From Microbacterium thalassium (lineage in GTDB: Bacteria > Actinomycetota > Actinomycetes > Actinomycetales > Microbacteriaceae), in contig NZ_JACHML010000001.1 of assembly GCF_014208045.1 (NCBI RefSeq), forward strand, positions 2,108,001 to 2,172,000: a stretch of 64,000 nt of DNA, given 5' to 3'. The first letter of the stretch is position 1, and the number at the start of each line of letters is the position of its first letter. Positions 1 to 8,795 of this stretch are shown piece after piece. The notes under the pieces were generated by a model that had not been told where the DNA came from, did no database searches, and saw nothing but the letters and a program-made list of their open reading frames with translations. The position numbers and the translations under genes are program-made.

Positions 1-399
1 GCGTCGATCCACGCGATCGTCGCGGCCGCCATCGGCAAGCAGGACAAGGCGATCGAGCTCTACCGCCGCACGGCGCGCCTCGACCTCGACAACTACAACA
101 ACGACACCGAGGACGGTCTGCACATCACCTCGATGAGCGGAGCGTGGCTGTCGATCGTGCAGGGCTTCGCGGGGATGCGCGCGACGGATGCCGGGCTCGC
201 GTTCGCTCCGTTCTGCCCCGCCGACTGGACCGCCTATTCGTTCACGGTGGGCTACCGCGACCGCGTGCTGGCCGTGCGGGTCGCTGCCGATCGCGTCGAG
301 TTCACCCTCGCCGGCGGCGAACCGCTCCCGATCACGGTCTTCGGCGAGCCGCGGACGGTCGACGGCACCCTCAGCGTGGAGATCCCCGCGGCGGGCTGA
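1..399 (+). CDS. Glycoside hydrolase family 65 phosphorylase, C-terminal fragment
   Basis: This is the last 132 residues of a protein whose beginning lies outside the window; the reading frame is open from base 1 to the TGA at 397-399. The segment near residues 30-50 ([20 protein letters not shown]) and the following FAPFCPADW resemble the end of the (alpha/alpha)6 barrel and the C-terminal beta-sheet domain of GH65 enzymes (maltose, trehalose or kojibiose phosphorylases), which split alpha-glucosyl disaccharides with phosphate. The catalytic Glu and phosphate-binding residues lie upstream and cannot be seen, so the substrate cannot be assigned. The family call is from recalled motif similarity only. 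Confidence 0.75.
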   Translation, partial: ASIHAIVAAAIGKQDKAIELYRRTARLDLDNYNNDTEDGLHITSMSGAWLSIVQGFAGMRATDAGLAFAPFCPADWTAYSFTVGYRDRVLAVRVAADRVEFTLAGGEPLPITVFGEPRTVDGTLSVEIPAAG

Positions 400-405
400 C
401 GACTC

Positions 406-885
406 TCAGCGGGCGGCGACGGCGAGGGCGTTCGGCTCGCGTTCGAGGAACTCCACGATGTCGTCCCGCCACGCGGCGAGGAACTCCGGGTACTCGTCGG
501 CGAACCGCTCGAGCGTGCGTGCGCCCTCACGGCTCGTCGCCGTCAGGTCGTAGGTGACGGTGACCGTGCAGCCGGTCACGCGCTCGGCGAGCGTCACGTG
601 GACCGTGCCGCTCGTGAGCGAATCCGCGACGCGCGCGTAGCGGATCTCCAGCGGCGGGTGGGCGTCGACGACGACCCACGTGGTCGCGCGGCCGGCCGCA
701 TCCCGTGTCTGGAAGACCGTGCCGACGGAGGTGTCGTCCGCGCCGTCGGCGAAGAAGGCCGGCTGCCATCCGCTCACCCACAGCCGCTCACCGCGCGCGG
801 TGAACAGCCGGAACGCGAGAGCGCACCCCAGCGGCAGGTCGAACGAGTCGGTCAGGACCTCACGGAACCCGATGGCAGCGTCCAC
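406..885 (-). CDS. SRPBCC-family protein (START/AHSA1-like fold)
   Basis: A 159-residue soluble protein that runs head-to-head into the end of the GH65 gene with only 6 bp between stops. The sequence has the layout of SRPBCC ligand-binding proteins: an early strand region, W-x-W-rich middle, a long C-terminal helix (FADEYPEFLAAWRDDIVEFL). An upstream in-frame ATG exists at 918, but a GAGGGG Shine-Dalgarno 8 nt before the GTG at 885 makes the GTG the better start. No signal peptide or membrane segment. Ligand unknown; similar proteins bind hydrophobic small molecules, but nothing here says which. Confidence 0.65.
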   Translation of the reverse strand: MDAAIGFREVLTDSFDLPLGCALAFRLFTARGERLWVSGWQPAFFADGADDTSVGTVFQTRDAAGRATTWVVVDAHPPLEIRYARVADSLTSGTVHVTLAERVTGCTVTVTYDLTATSREGARTLERFADEYPEFLAAWRDDIVEFLEREPNALAVAAR

Positions 886-969
886 GGCACCACCCCCTCG
901 CGTGCACGCTACTGGCATGCGAGGGGGTGCACAACGCCGGGACGGGCCGTTGGTCCCGCCGTGTCCCGA

Positions 970-2262
970 TCAGCCCACCGGGCCTTCGATGAGGGTGACG
1001 GATGCCGACCGGCTCGTCCCGTCCGAGCCGGTCCAGGTGAGGGTGACGGTGTCGCCCGGCTCATACGCGTCGAGGGCTTCGGAGAGGGCGCTCCCGTCGG
1101 CGATCGCGGTCCCGTCGACGGCGGTGACCACATCTCCGGCCTGGAGCCCGGCTTCGGCTGCGGGGGTGCCCTCGAACACGCCGCCGATGAGGGCACCGGT
1201 CACCGTCTGCACGGTGCTCCCGCCCGGGCCGGGGCGGTTCGTCGTCCCCTGCGAGACGGCGACGCCGAGGAAGGCCGGGTAGCCGAGCGTCACGCTGCCG
1301 GACTCGTCGCCGGCGAGCATCTGGTCGACCAGGGCGAGGGCGTCCTCGATCGGGATCGCGTACGCGGTGATGGTGATCGAACCCGAGGAGGCCGCGGTGG
1401 TCATGCCGATCACCTCGCCGTCGGCATCCAGGACCGCGCCGCCCGAGTCGCCCGAGACGACGTCGGCCGAGATCTCGATCATGCCGTCGAGGCTCTCGCC
1501 CGAGTCCGACCCCTGGGAGGCGGTGGTGACGGTCGACTCGAGGTCGGTGATCGTGCCGTCGGCGGCCATCAGCACGCCGCCGCCCTCGGCGTTGCCGACG
1601 GCGGTGATCTCGTCGCCGATCGCCTCGGTGTCGTCCTGGTCGAGCTCGATCGTCGTCAGCCCGCTCGCGCCCTCGAGCTGAAGCAGCGCGACGTCCTCTT
1701 CCGCGTCGGTGCCCACGAGCGTGGCGGTGTAGCTCTCGCCGGTGGTGGCGATCGTCACGGTGATCTCGGTCGCGTCCTCGACGACGTGGTTGTTGGTCAG
1801 CACGAGGCCGTCGGCGGTGAGCACCATGCCGGTGCCGGCGGCGGAGCCGTCGTCGTAGGCCATGACGGTGTCGATGAGCACGACGCCGGCGGATTCGTCG
1901 TCGCTCGCGGTCGCCGCCGCCTCCTGCGCCGACGCCGCGGCGCCGTTCGCCGTGTCGGAGCCGGTGTACGGCCCGGACGGCCCCCGCCCGGAGTCCGACG
2001 GCCCGCTGGGGGCGGCCGCGTCCGCATCGGGGGTCACGGGTGCGACGGCCACCGCCGACGACGAGGACTCGGCGGCGCCGGCGGCGGTCGCCATCGGGAT
2101 GCCGAACGCCAGGGTGCCCACGGCGACGAGGCACGCCGCGACGCCGACGAGGGGGAGCGGCCGGCGGTACCACGAGCGTCGGGGCGCCGCGCCGGTCGCT
2201 GTCGTGACGGGCGCGGCATCCGCGTTCTGCGTGTCGTGGGTCCGATCGCTGTCCATGGTCAT
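970..2262 (-). CDS. Membrane-anchored HtrA/DegP-like serine protease with PDZ domain
   Basis: A 430-residue trypsin-like protease expected to act outside the membrane in protein quality control. A basic cytoplasmic stretch (residues 1-36) is followed by one membrane span (about 37-62), a low-complexity Ala/Ser/Pro linker, the protease domain and a C-terminal PDZ domain (about 335-425). The catalytic triad is visible as His159 (TNNHVV), Asp190 (EEDVALL) and Ser273 (GDSGGAV). The open frame extends much further upstream, but the ATG at 2262 is preceded by GGAGGT at 7 nt spacing, so this start is chosen. It is preceded by a divergent nuclease gene. The protein lacks a second PDZ domain, as is usual for actinobacterial HtrA proteins. 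Confidence 0.9.
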   Translation of the reverse strand: MTMDSDRTHDTQNADAAPVTTATGAAPRRSWYRRPLPLVGVAACLVAVGTLAFGIPMATAAGAAESSSSAVAVAPVTPDADAAAPSGPSDSGRGPSGPYTGSDTANGAAASAQEAAATASDDESAGVVLIDTVMAYDDGSAAGTGMVLTADGLVLTNNHVVEDATEITVTIATTGESYTATLVGTDAEEDVALLQLEGASGLTTIELDQDDTEAIGDEITAVGNAEGGGVLMAADGTITDLESTVTTASQGSDSGESLDGMIEISADVVSGDSGGAVLDADGEVIGMTTAASSGSITITAYAIPIEDALALVDQMLAGDESGSVTLGYPAFLGVAVSQGTTNRPGPGGSTVQTVTGALIGGVFEGTPAAEAGLQAGDVVTAVDGTAIADGSALSEALDAYEPGDTVTLTWTGSDGTSRSASVTLIEGPVG

Positions 2263-2422
2263 GGGGTCCACCTCCGAGTCGATGAGACCCATGCCACCAG
2301 CGGCGCCCATGCGGGACCGTTCCCGGGGATATGGGTTCGCTATGAGCGGGTGCGCGGGCGCGCGCCCACCATCTGGCCGCGGCAGCCGTGCGGGGCTATC
2401 GTGAGGCCCGGAGGCCCTGTCG

Positions 2423-3781
2423 ATGACTGCGAGACTCACGTTCCACGGCGCCGTGGACACCGTCACCGGCTCCCGATACCTGATCGAGGCAGCCGGGCGC
2501 CGCGTCCTCGTCGACTGCGGGCTGTTCCAGGGGTTCAAGGCCCTGCGCCTGCGCAACCGGGAGCCGTTCCCCGTCGACCCGCGCACCATCGACGCGGTCG
2601 TGATCACCCACGCGCACCTCGACCACACCGGATACCTGCCGGCGCTGGTGAAGCAGGGTTTCGCCGGCGAGATCCACTCGACGGTGGGCACCGCCGAGCT
2701 GTCGGGCCTGATCCTTCCCGACAGCGGATACCTCATGGAGGAGGAGGCGGCCTACCATCGCAGGCGCGGCAGCTCGAAGCACGCCGATCCGCAGCCGCTG
2801 TACACGCGGGACGACGCCGAGGCGGCGGTCGGCCGGTTCGTCACGCACGGGTTCGACGACCCCGTGGACCTCGACGGCGTCCGCGTGACCTTCGTGCCCG
2901 CCGGGCACATCCTGGGCGCCGCGCAGCTGCAGATCCAGGCCGACGGTCGCCGCCTGCACTTCACCGGCGACCTGGGTCGCGCGGACGACGCCCTGATGCG
3001 TCCGCCGCGGCCGCTCGAGGCCACCGACCTGCTGGTGTGCGAGTCGACCTACGGCGACCGCGACCATTCGACGGACGATCCGGGCGACGAGCTGGCCGCG
3101 GTGATCCACCGCATCTGCACGCACGGCGGCGTGGTCCTCATCCCGGCGTTCGCGGTGGGTCGCGCCGAGTCGCTGCTGCTGCAGCTGTCGCGACTGCGGG
3201 CGGCCGGCCGCATCCCCGATGTGCCGGTGTTCCTGAACAGTCCGATGGCGGTCAACGCCGCCGAGATCTACGAGCGCCACCGCGAGGAGCACCGCATCGC
3301 CGACGACGAGTTCCGGCGCATGTACGACCTGCCGACGTTCGTGCGCACCGTCGACGAGTCGAAGCTGCTGAACCTGCGGGGCGGCCCGATGATCATCATC
3401 TCGGCGAGCGGCATGCTCGAGGGCGGCCGAGTGCTGCATCACCTCATGGCGTACGGCGGCGACCGGCACAACGCCATCATCCTCACCGGCTTCCAGGCCG
3501 GCGGAACGCGCGGCGCGACGCTGCAGCGCGGTGAGCGCGTGCTGCGGATGTTCGGCGAGAACGTTCCGATCCGCGCGGAGGTCCACGACATCGGGTCGCT
3601 CTCGGCGCACGCCGACCGTCGTCAGATCCTGGAGTGGATGCAGACCGCGCCGGAGCCGCCGGGCCGCGTCTTCCTCACGCACGGCGAGCCGGCCGCGGCC
3701 GACGCCCTCCGTCAGCAGATCGCGTGGGGTCTCGGATGGGATGCCCGCGTGCCGCGGCTGGGCGAGACCGTGGAGGTGTGA
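2423..3781 (+). CDS. Beta-CASP metallo-beta-lactamase-fold ribonuclease
   Basis: A 452-residue cytoplasmic nuclease of the MBL/beta-CASP group (the CPSF73, RNase J and YhfI/TTHA0252 type), predicted to cut or trim RNA with two zinc ions. The zinc motif HxHxDH is seen as THAHLDHTGY near residue 62. Further metal ligands follow: the His of PAGHILGAA, the Asp of FTGDLGR and the His of THGEP. The beta-CASP motifs PAFAVGR and the GMLEGGR/SAHAD region are intact. A GGAGG sits 8 nt before the ATG and a TATCGT -10 box at 2397-2402. It diverges from the HtrA gene. The exact RNA target is unknown; it is shorter than RNase J and has no C-terminal oligomerisation domain. Confidence 0.85.
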   Translation: MTARLTFHGAVDTVTGSRYLIEAAGRRVLVDCGLFQGFKALRLRNREPFPVDPRTIDAVVITHAHLDHTGYLPALVKQGFAGEIHSTVGTAELSGLILPDSGYLMEEEAAYHRRRGSSKHADPQPLYTRDDAEAAVGRFVTHGFDDPVDLDGVRVTFVPAGHILGAAQLQIQADGRRLHFTGDLGRADDALMRPPRPLEATDLLVCESTYGDRDHSTDDPGDELAAVIHRICTHGGVVLIPAFAVGRAESLLLQLSRLRAAGRIPDVPVFLNSPMAVNAAEIYERHREEHRIADDEFRRMYDLPTFVRTVDESKLLNLRGGPMIIISASGMLEGGRVLHHLMAYGGDRHNAIILTGFQAGGTRGATLQRGERVLRMFGENVPIRAEVHDIGSLSAHADRRQILEWMQTAPEPPGRVFLTHGEPAAADALRQQIAWGLGWDARVPRLGETVEV

Positions 3782-3820
3782 GCGCGCGTCGACCGTGATG
3801 ACCGCGGTCGTCGCGATCGC

Positions 3821-4357
3821 TCAGTGCCCGAACGCGGTCTTGTGATCCGGGGGAAGGGAGAGCTGCCGCACGACGCGAGCCGGATTGCCGGCGACCACGA
3901 CCTCGTCGGGCACATCGCCGGTGACGACGCTTCCGGCTCCCACGATGGATCGTCGGCCCACCGTCACCCCCGGGAGGATGATCGCGTTCGCGGCGATCCA
4001 CGACCCATCGCCGATCCGCACCGGCAGCGTACGCACCGGGGCGTCGCCGACCGGATGCTGATCGCTGTCGAGGATCACCGCTCCGAAGCCGATCAGAACG
4101 TGGGATCCGATGGTGACCTCCTGCCTGCACACGATCCGCACGCCGCTGTTGAGGTACACGTCATCGCCGAAGCGGAGCCGCCCGCCTCCCTTGATCACGG
4201 TCGTCGCCCCCAGGCTGTGCACGCGGAACGCGTCTCCCGCGACGGCATCGGTCGCGGTGATCAGCGGCGTGCCCAGGCACTCGGTCCAGCGCCCGACCGT
4301 CATCGGCCGCAGCCGCCGAACGTACCGGTGCTGACGAAGTCGGGTCATCAGAGTCAC
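3821..4357 (-). CDS. Hexapeptide-repeat acyltransferase (LbH fold)
   Basis: A 178-residue member of the left-handed beta-helix acetyltransferases, related to maltose/galactoside and polysaccharide O-acetyltransferases. Hexapeptide repeats run from about residue 70 to 160 (ILDSDQHPVG, GDGSWIAANAIILPGVTVG, SIVGAGSVVTGDVP), with the typical active-site His in DSDQHP and the closing VVAGNPARVVR. The open frame goes further upstream, but a TACACT -10 box six bases before GTG 4357 suggests a leaderless mRNA starting there; ATG 4348 is an alternative. The acceptor sugar cannot be told from sequence. It converges on the beta-CASP nuclease gene. Confidence 0.8.
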   Translation of the reverse strand: MTLMTRLRQHRYVRRLRPMTVGRWTECLGTPLITATDAVAGDAFRVHSLGATTVIKGGGRLRFGDDVYLNSGVRIVCRQEVTIGSHVLIGFGAVILDSDQHPVGDAPVRTLPVRIGDGSWIAANAIILPGVTVGRRSIVGAGSVVTGDVPDEVVVAGNPARVVRQLSLPPDHKTAFGH

Positions 4358-4363
4358 GCCATC

Positions 4364-4369
4364 AGTGTA
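4364..4369 (-). promoter_or_regulatory. -10 box of a leaderless promoter for the hexapeptide acyltransferase
   Basis: TACACT on the minus strand, followed by six bases and GTG 4357. No Shine-Dalgarno is seen before the GTG. Confidence 0.5.
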
Positions 4370-4472
4370 GGAGCGGTCGACAACGCGGTCCCGACCGGTA
4401 ACCGGGCGGAAACAGCCGGGTGTTAGCGTCCCGCTGTGCGCCCGAACCCGAGGGCGCCGGCGGGAGGCGAGA

Positions 4473-5099
4473 ATGTCCGCATCGGAGAAGTACACCGTCA
4501 CCGTGTTCTGCGGCTCGGCGCCGGGATTCGACTCGGTCTACGTCGAACAGGCCGCGGCCGTCGGCACCGCGATCGGCGAGCGCGGCATCCATCTGGTCTA
4601 CGGCGGCGGCCACGTGGGACTGATGGGGACCACGGCGAACGCGGCCCTGACCGCGGGAGGCACCGTGACCGGCGTCATCCCGCATGCGCTGCAGCAGCGC
4701 GAGGCGATGCACCATCACCTGAGCGAGCTGATCGTCGTCGACACCATGCACGAGCGCAAGACGATCATGGCGGAGCGGGCGGATGCCTTCATCGCGCTGC
4801 CCGGCGGACCGGGAACGCTCGAGGAGCTCACCGAGCAGTGGACGTGGGCGCAGCTCGGCATCCACGAGAAGCCGTGCGGCATCCTCAACATCGACGGCTA
4901 CTACGACCCCTTCATGGAGTTCGTGGCCAACATGCGCGACCGCGGGTTCACGCACCGCCGCTACACCGACATGCTCATCGTCTCGGACGACATCGACGTG
5001 CTGATCGATCGCCTGCAGGCGTACGTGCCGCCCGAGAAGGTCTACCAGTCCCCGGGGGCCGAGATGTCGGGCTCCGCGCTGCCGGTCATCAAGCCCTGA
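4473..5099 (+). CDS. LOG-family (TIGR00730) nucleotide 5'-monophosphate phosphoribohydrolase
   Basis: A 208-residue Rossmann-fold protein of the LONELY GUY family. These proteins release the base from cytokinin riboside monophosphates or related nucleotides. The signature PGGxGTxxE is present as LPGGPGTLEELTE near residue 110, with the matching Arg/Lys in MHERKTIMAERADAF and the N-terminal VFCGSAPG and GGGHVGLMG loops. The start ATG follows a clear GGAGG at 6 nt spacing. The bacterial substrate is usually unproven, so the reaction is a family inference. It diverges from the acyltransferase and converges with the MFS gene. Confidence 0.85.
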   Translation: MSASEKYTVTVFCGSAPGFDSVYVEQAAAVGTAIGERGIHLVYGGGHVGLMGTTANAALTAGGTVTGVIPHALQQREAMHHHLSELIVVDTMHERKTIMAERADAFIALPGGPGTLEELTEQWTWAQLGIHEKPCGILNIDGYYDPFMEFVANMRDRGFTHRRYTDMLIVSDDIDVLIDRLQAYVPPEKVYQSPGAEMSGSALPVIKP

Positions 5100-5120
5100 C
5101 GACCGCGGCGACGCGTCGGA

Positions 5121-6533
5121 TCAGCCTGCGCGCGGCTGCGGTCGGGCGCGCGCGACGCGCGCCGACGGGATGAGCAGCGAGCACACCACGGCCAGGCCCG
5201 TGATGACAGCGACGAGCAGGAACGCGGCGCCGAACGCCTCGGCATCGGGCGCGCGCTCGTCGACGCTGAGCACGGTGGCGATGCCGGCGGCGCCCACGGC
5301 GCCGCCGATCTGGCGCGCGACGACGTTGAAGGCGATGGCGCTGGCGACGTGCTCGTCGTCGGCGACGTCGACCAGCACGTTCGAGAGCCCCGCGGTGCCG
5401 ATCGCGATGCCGGCGCCGAGCAGCACGGTGCCGAGGAGCACCGTGATGAGACTGCGCGTGGCGAGCACCAGCAGGAGGGAGCCGGCGGTCGCGATCACCG
5501 CCCCGATCACGACGGGCGCGCGTGTGCCGAGCCAGCGCCGCACGACGCCGGCGAGGGGTCCGACCGCGAGCATGGCGACGGTCGCCGGCAGCAGCAGGAG
5601 CCCCGCGGCGGTGACGGTCACCGAGAGCCCCTCATGCCACCAGGGCGCCTCGGCGAAGACCGGCACGAGTACGAACGAGCCGAGCAGCGCCGCGCCGAGC
5701 AGCGCCGCGGTCAGGTGCGAGGCCCACACCGAGCGACGCCGCAGCGCGTGCGCTCCGACGAGCGGATCGGGACTCAGCCGCTCGCGGCGGAGCCAGAACA
5801 CCACGCTCGCTACGGCCGCCGCGCCGCACAGGGTGATCCACAGCGGGGCGATCGGCCAGCGGGGCGCCTCGGTCAGCGCGAGCAGGACGGCGACGACGCC
5901 GATCGACAGGGCGAGGGCGGCCGGCACGTCGATGTGCACGCCCTTCCGGCGCGGGATGTGGGGGAGGGTCACCGCGACGATGAGTCCGCCCGTGGCGATG
6001 ATCGCGAACGGCACCCACGACAGGGCGCGGATGCCGATGGAGTCGACGAGCAGGCCCGACACGAGCACACCGAAGCCGATCGCGAACGCGAGCATGGTCG
6101 TGAGCAGACCCACGACGGCGGCGCGGCGGCGCTCGCTGACGACGTGCGGGGCGATCGCGACGGCGAGCGGGAACACTCCGCCGCCCAGCCCTTGCAGCAC
6201 GCGGCCGGCGATCAGCCAGCCGATCGTCGGCGAGAACGCGGCAACCGCGAGCCCCGCGCCCACGATCGGCAGCAGCATCAGCAGCACGCGTCGCGCGCCG
6301 AAGCGGTCGCCGAGGCGCCCGATGACGGGCGTGGTCGCGACGGCGATCACGAGCACGACGGTGAGCGCCCAGCTCGCGTCAGCCGCCGTGGTGTCGTAGG
6401 CGTCCGCCGTCAGGCTGATCACGGGAGCCGTCATCGACTGGGGGAGGGTCGCCCCGAGGGTCGCCAGCACGAGCCCCGTGACCACGGCCACGCCCCGTGC
6501 GCCGGTGCGCTCGCGCGGCGGGGAAGCGGCCAT
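5121..6533 (-). CDS. MFS drug-exporter-like transporter (DHA2 type, about 14 membrane spans)
   Basis: A 470-residue integral membrane protein of the major facilitator superfamily, probably a proton-driven multidrug or metabolite exporter. The first loop shows the MFS motif GRLGDRFGARR near residue 75, and the fifth helix carries a GFGVLVSG-like antiporter segment. Hydrophobic spans continue to the C-terminus, fitting the 14-helix DHA2 group. The start ATG 6533 is supported by a TACCGT -10 box six bases upstream. Substrate not predictable. Confidence 0.85.
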   Translation of the reverse strand: MAASPPRERTGARGVAVVTGLVLATLGATLPQSMTAPVISLTADAYDTTAADASWALTVVLVIAVATTPVIGRLGDRFGARRVLLMLLPIVGAGLAVAAFSPTIGWLIAGRVLQGLGGGVFPLAVAIAPHVVSERRRAAVVGLLTTMLAFAIGFGVLVSGLLVDSIGIRALSWVPFAIIATGGLIVAVTLPHIPRRKGVHIDVPAALALSIGVVAVLLALTEAPRWPIAPLWITLCGAAAVASVVFWLRRERLSPDPLVGAHALRRRSVWASHLTAALLGAALLGSFVLVPVFAEAPWWHEGLSVTVTAAGLLLLPATVAMLAVGPLAGVVRRWLGTRAPVVIGAVIATAGSLLLVLATRSLITVLLGTVLLGAGIAIGTAGLSNVLVDVADDEHVASAIAFNVVARQIGGAVGAAGIATVLSVDERAPDAEAFGAAFLLVAVITGLAVVCSLLIPSARVARARPQPRAG

Positions 6534-6539
6534 GGTTCC

Positions 6540-6545
6540 ACGGTA
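6540..6545 (-). promoter_or_regulatory. -10 box of a leaderless promoter for the MFS gene
   Basis: TACCGT on the minus strand ends six bases before ATG 6533; no Shine-Dalgarno is present. Confidence 0.5.
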
Positions 6546-6601
6546 CCGAGGCCGTCTGCGCCCCGGTGGACCATCGGTCCGGTCGTGGGCTGCCCGAACT
6601 C

Positions 6602-6994
6602 CTAGCCGAGCATGGCGCCGGCGGCGCCGGCGATGTACGGCACGAGCCAGATCGCCCACACAAGGATGCTGAAGCGGTGGAAGCAGTGCTTCTCGTTCTC
6701 CCGGCCGCGGAGGAGCACCACGACCGCCCATGCGAGGTGGATCGCCATGAGCAGGATGGCGATCACGCCGCTGACGCCCATGAACGAGTTCAGCCAGCTC
6801 ACCGTCGCGCCGTCGGCGCGGCGTTCCGCGGCGATCTGGGTCATCAGGTAGGTGCCGGTCGCGTCGGCGGCGAGACCGAGCGCGAAGAAGGCCACATGCC
6901 ACCAGTGCAGGGTCCGCTGCACCCGCTCGCTCCAGACGCCGATCGAGTAGAAGACGAGGGCGAGCGTGATGATGATGATCGCGGCGGGCAGCAT
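6602..6994 (-). CDS. Small four-helix membrane protein (TIGR03987/HsmA-like)
   Basis: A 130-residue integral membrane protein with four predicted spans (residues about 2-20, 30-52, 65-90 and 108-128). The combination of FYSIGVW near the start, a WWH pair and FALGLAADATGTYLM, followed by CFHRFSILVWAIWLVPY, resembles the TIGR03987 conserved family, whose function is not established. Conserved His residues (LHWWH, AIHLAW, CFHRF) could bind a haem or metal, but this is only inference. The start at 6994 has GAAGGA 9 nt upstream; an in-frame ATG at 7048 has no support. Confidence 0.7.
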   Translation of the reverse strand: MLPAAIIIITLALVFYSIGVWSERVQRTLHWWHVAFFALGLAADATGTYLMTQIAAERRADGATVSWLNSFMGVSGVIAILLMAIHLAWAVVVLLRGRENEKHCFHRFSILVWAIWLVPYIAGAAGAMLG

Positions 6995-7087
6995 CGGCGT
7001 CGTTCCTTCGGGGCGGGTCGGCTCGGAGTCGCGTGTCCGGTCAGTCAACCATCTCCGGGCAGGTGCCGGCGACGCGGCGGTTCCCGT

Positions 7088-8284
7088 TCAACCGCGTTCG
7101 GGCCGTGAGACCGGCGCGAACCCCTTCGTGTCCAGCGCGAGCGCGGGGCTGAGCAGGCGCGCGAGGATCGGGAGATCGGCCGCACGCATCGAGAGGTTCC
7201 GCAGTGCAACGCGTGCTTTCGTGCGGGGCACGAACCACTTGACGGTGCGGCGGCCGCCGGCCTGCTTCTCTTCGACGACGGGCCGCACGCGCTCCTCGAA
7301 CGCCGCCAGTGCGGCGTCGATCCCGTCGCCGTCCGCCAGTGCGGCGTCGGCGACGAGCGCCTCGCCGAGCGCGACTCCGCCGGCGAGCGCCAGCGAGGCG
7401 CCCTGGCCCGCGACGAGTGAGACCGCGTACGCGGCGTCCCCGATGAGGATCACGCGCCCGGATCGCCACGTGGGCATCACGACCTGAGCGACGAGGTCGT
7501 AGTAGACCTCGTCGACGGGCTCAGCCGCCAGCACCGGGCGCACGATGCCGCTCATGTCGCCGTAGCGTCGGCGGATCGCCCCGAGCGGATCCGCGGGCGC
7601 ATGCGTCGTCGTCTCGGTGAACGCCAGGAACGTCGCGACGCGATCGCCGCCGACGCCGTAGACGCCCGCCATCTTGCCCGGCGCGCTCTCGATCACGAAC
7701 CTCTCGCTGAGGGCGGTCGCCGCGGGCGGGCTGTCGGCGAACCAGGCCGCCGTGTGCAGCCCCAGCGGACGCAGGAAGCGCTCCTCGGGCCCGAAGACCT
7801 GGGCGCGGATGCCGGAGTGGATGCCGTCGGCGCCGACGAGCAGGTCGGCCTCGACGCGCTCGCCGCCGAGGTCGACGGTGACGCCGTCCGCCCGCGGGTG
7901 CGCCCCGGTCACCGTGGTCGAGAACCGCAGGTCGACGCCGGAGGGGAGCGCCTCGAACAGCGTCCGCTCGACGTCACCGCGCAGCAGCGAGATCAGCTTG
8001 CCGCCGGCGGCATCCCGCATGCGGTCGTAGTGCAGTCGCGCGCGGACGTGCCCATCGGGGTCGGCCCAGTCGATGACGTCGACGCTGTGCGAACGGGCGC
8101 GGAGCGTGTCGAGGATGCCGATGCGCTCGGCCGCGTCGAATCCGGGGCCGAAGAAATCGATCATGTAGCCGCCGTCGCGCAGTCGCGGTGCGTGCTCGAG
8201 CACGGTGACCTGCCAGCCGGAGCGATGCAGCGCGATGGCTGCGGCGAGCCCGGCGATGCCTGCTCCGCAGATGACGGCGCGCAT
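7088..8284 (-). CDS. FAD-dependent monooxygenase (UbiH/PHBH-like)
   Basis: A 398-residue flavoprotein hydroxylase. The N-terminal dinucleotide-binding motif GAGIAGLAAAIAL is at residues 7-19, the middle DG motif is DLLVGADGIHSGIR, and the FAD ribityl-binding GD motif is LIGDAAYAVSLVAGQGASLA near residue 285. This pattern is typical of group A aromatic or antibiotic-modifying hydroxylases using NAD(P)H. The substrate is unknown. GAGAGGAG lies 7 nt before the ATG. The neighbours on the same strand (DUF1294 upstream, HsmA-like downstream) do not define a pathway. Confidence 0.85.
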   Translation of the reverse strand: MRAVICGAGIAGLAAAIALHRSGWQVTVLEHAPRLRDGGYMIDFFGPGFDAAERIGILDTLRARSHSVDVIDWADPDGHVRARLHYDRMRDAAGGKLISLLRGDVERTLFEALPSGVDLRFSTTVTGAHPRADGVTVDLGGERVEADLLVGADGIHSGIRAQVFGPEERFLRPLGLHTAAWFADSPPAATALSERFVIESAPGKMAGVYGVGGDRVATFLAFTETTTHAPADPLGAIRRRYGDMSGIVRPVLAAEPVDEVYYDLVAQVVMPTWRSGRVILIGDAAYAVSLVAGQGASLALAGGVALGEALVADAALADGDGIDAALAAFEERVRPVVEEKQAGGRRTVKWFVPRTKARVALRNLSMRAADLPILARLLSPALALDTKGFAPVSRPERG

Positions 8285-8348
8285 GGGCGCTCCTCTCGAC
8301 GCGCCCAGTCAAGCACCGGAGCCTTGGCGGGTGAAGGCTCCGCCGGCG

Positions 8349-8774
8349 TCAGCGCAGGATGCCGAAGGCGACCGCCGCGACGGCGGCGCCCAGCGCGACG
8401 ACGTTGACGACGACGGTGCCCCAGAACGGGCGGCGGAATGACCGCTTGCGCGTCTTGTGGCGGAACAGCTGCTGCGCCGCGAGCGCCCCCGGCCAGCCGC
8501 ACAGCAGACCGAGCGTGAGCAGCGTGCTCTCGGAGACGCGGTTCCAGCCCTTCGTCGCCGCCAGCTTGTCGAATCCGTACACGCCGAACGCGACGACGCT
8601 CATCGCGCCGTACATGGCAGGCACCCACCATGCGAGCGGGACGAGCGCCCAGGCGACCGCGAGTGCGGCGGTGAAGAGCGCGAGGACCGACCAGCTCAGG
8701 GCGGCCGGAAGCGGCCGCGAGAGGTCGCGTTCCTTCGTCGCGCCGGTGCGGGGTCGTGCGGAGGATGCGGGCAT
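8349..8774 (-). CDS. DUF1294 membrane protein
   Basis: A 141-residue membrane protein with the DUF1294 signature: YGFDKLAA at about 66-73, RVSESTLLTLGLLCGWPGAL and the RHKTRKRSF-x-FW motif. Four hydrophobic segments are expected (two before and two after the motif). Many family members are fused to a cold-shock domain, which this one lacks. Function unknown. A TAGGAT -10 box seven bases before the ATG suggests leaderless transcription. Confidence 0.8.
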   Translation of the reverse strand: MPASSARPRTGATKERDLSRPLPAALSWSVLALFTAALAVAWALVPLAWWVPAMYGAMSVVAFGVYGFDKLAATKGWNRVSESTLLTLGLLCGWPGALAAQQLFRHKTRKRSFRRPFWGTVVVNVVALGAAVAAVAFGILR

Positions 8775-8781
8775 GGGCCCG

Positions 8782-8787
8782 ATCCTA
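8782..8787 (-). promoter_or_regulatory. -10 box of a leaderless promoter for the DUF1294 gene
   Basis: TAGGAT on the minus strand, seven bases before ATG 8774. It lies just outside the 3' end of the next gene (8796). Confidence 0.5.
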
Positions 8788-8795
8788 GGGTGTCG

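Noticed and set aside
598..3534. 978-codon plus-strand open frame
   Set aside because: It crosses the SRPBCC, HtrA and nuclease genes, which have clear motifs in other frames; the translation is Arg/Pro/Gly-rich low-complexity sequence.
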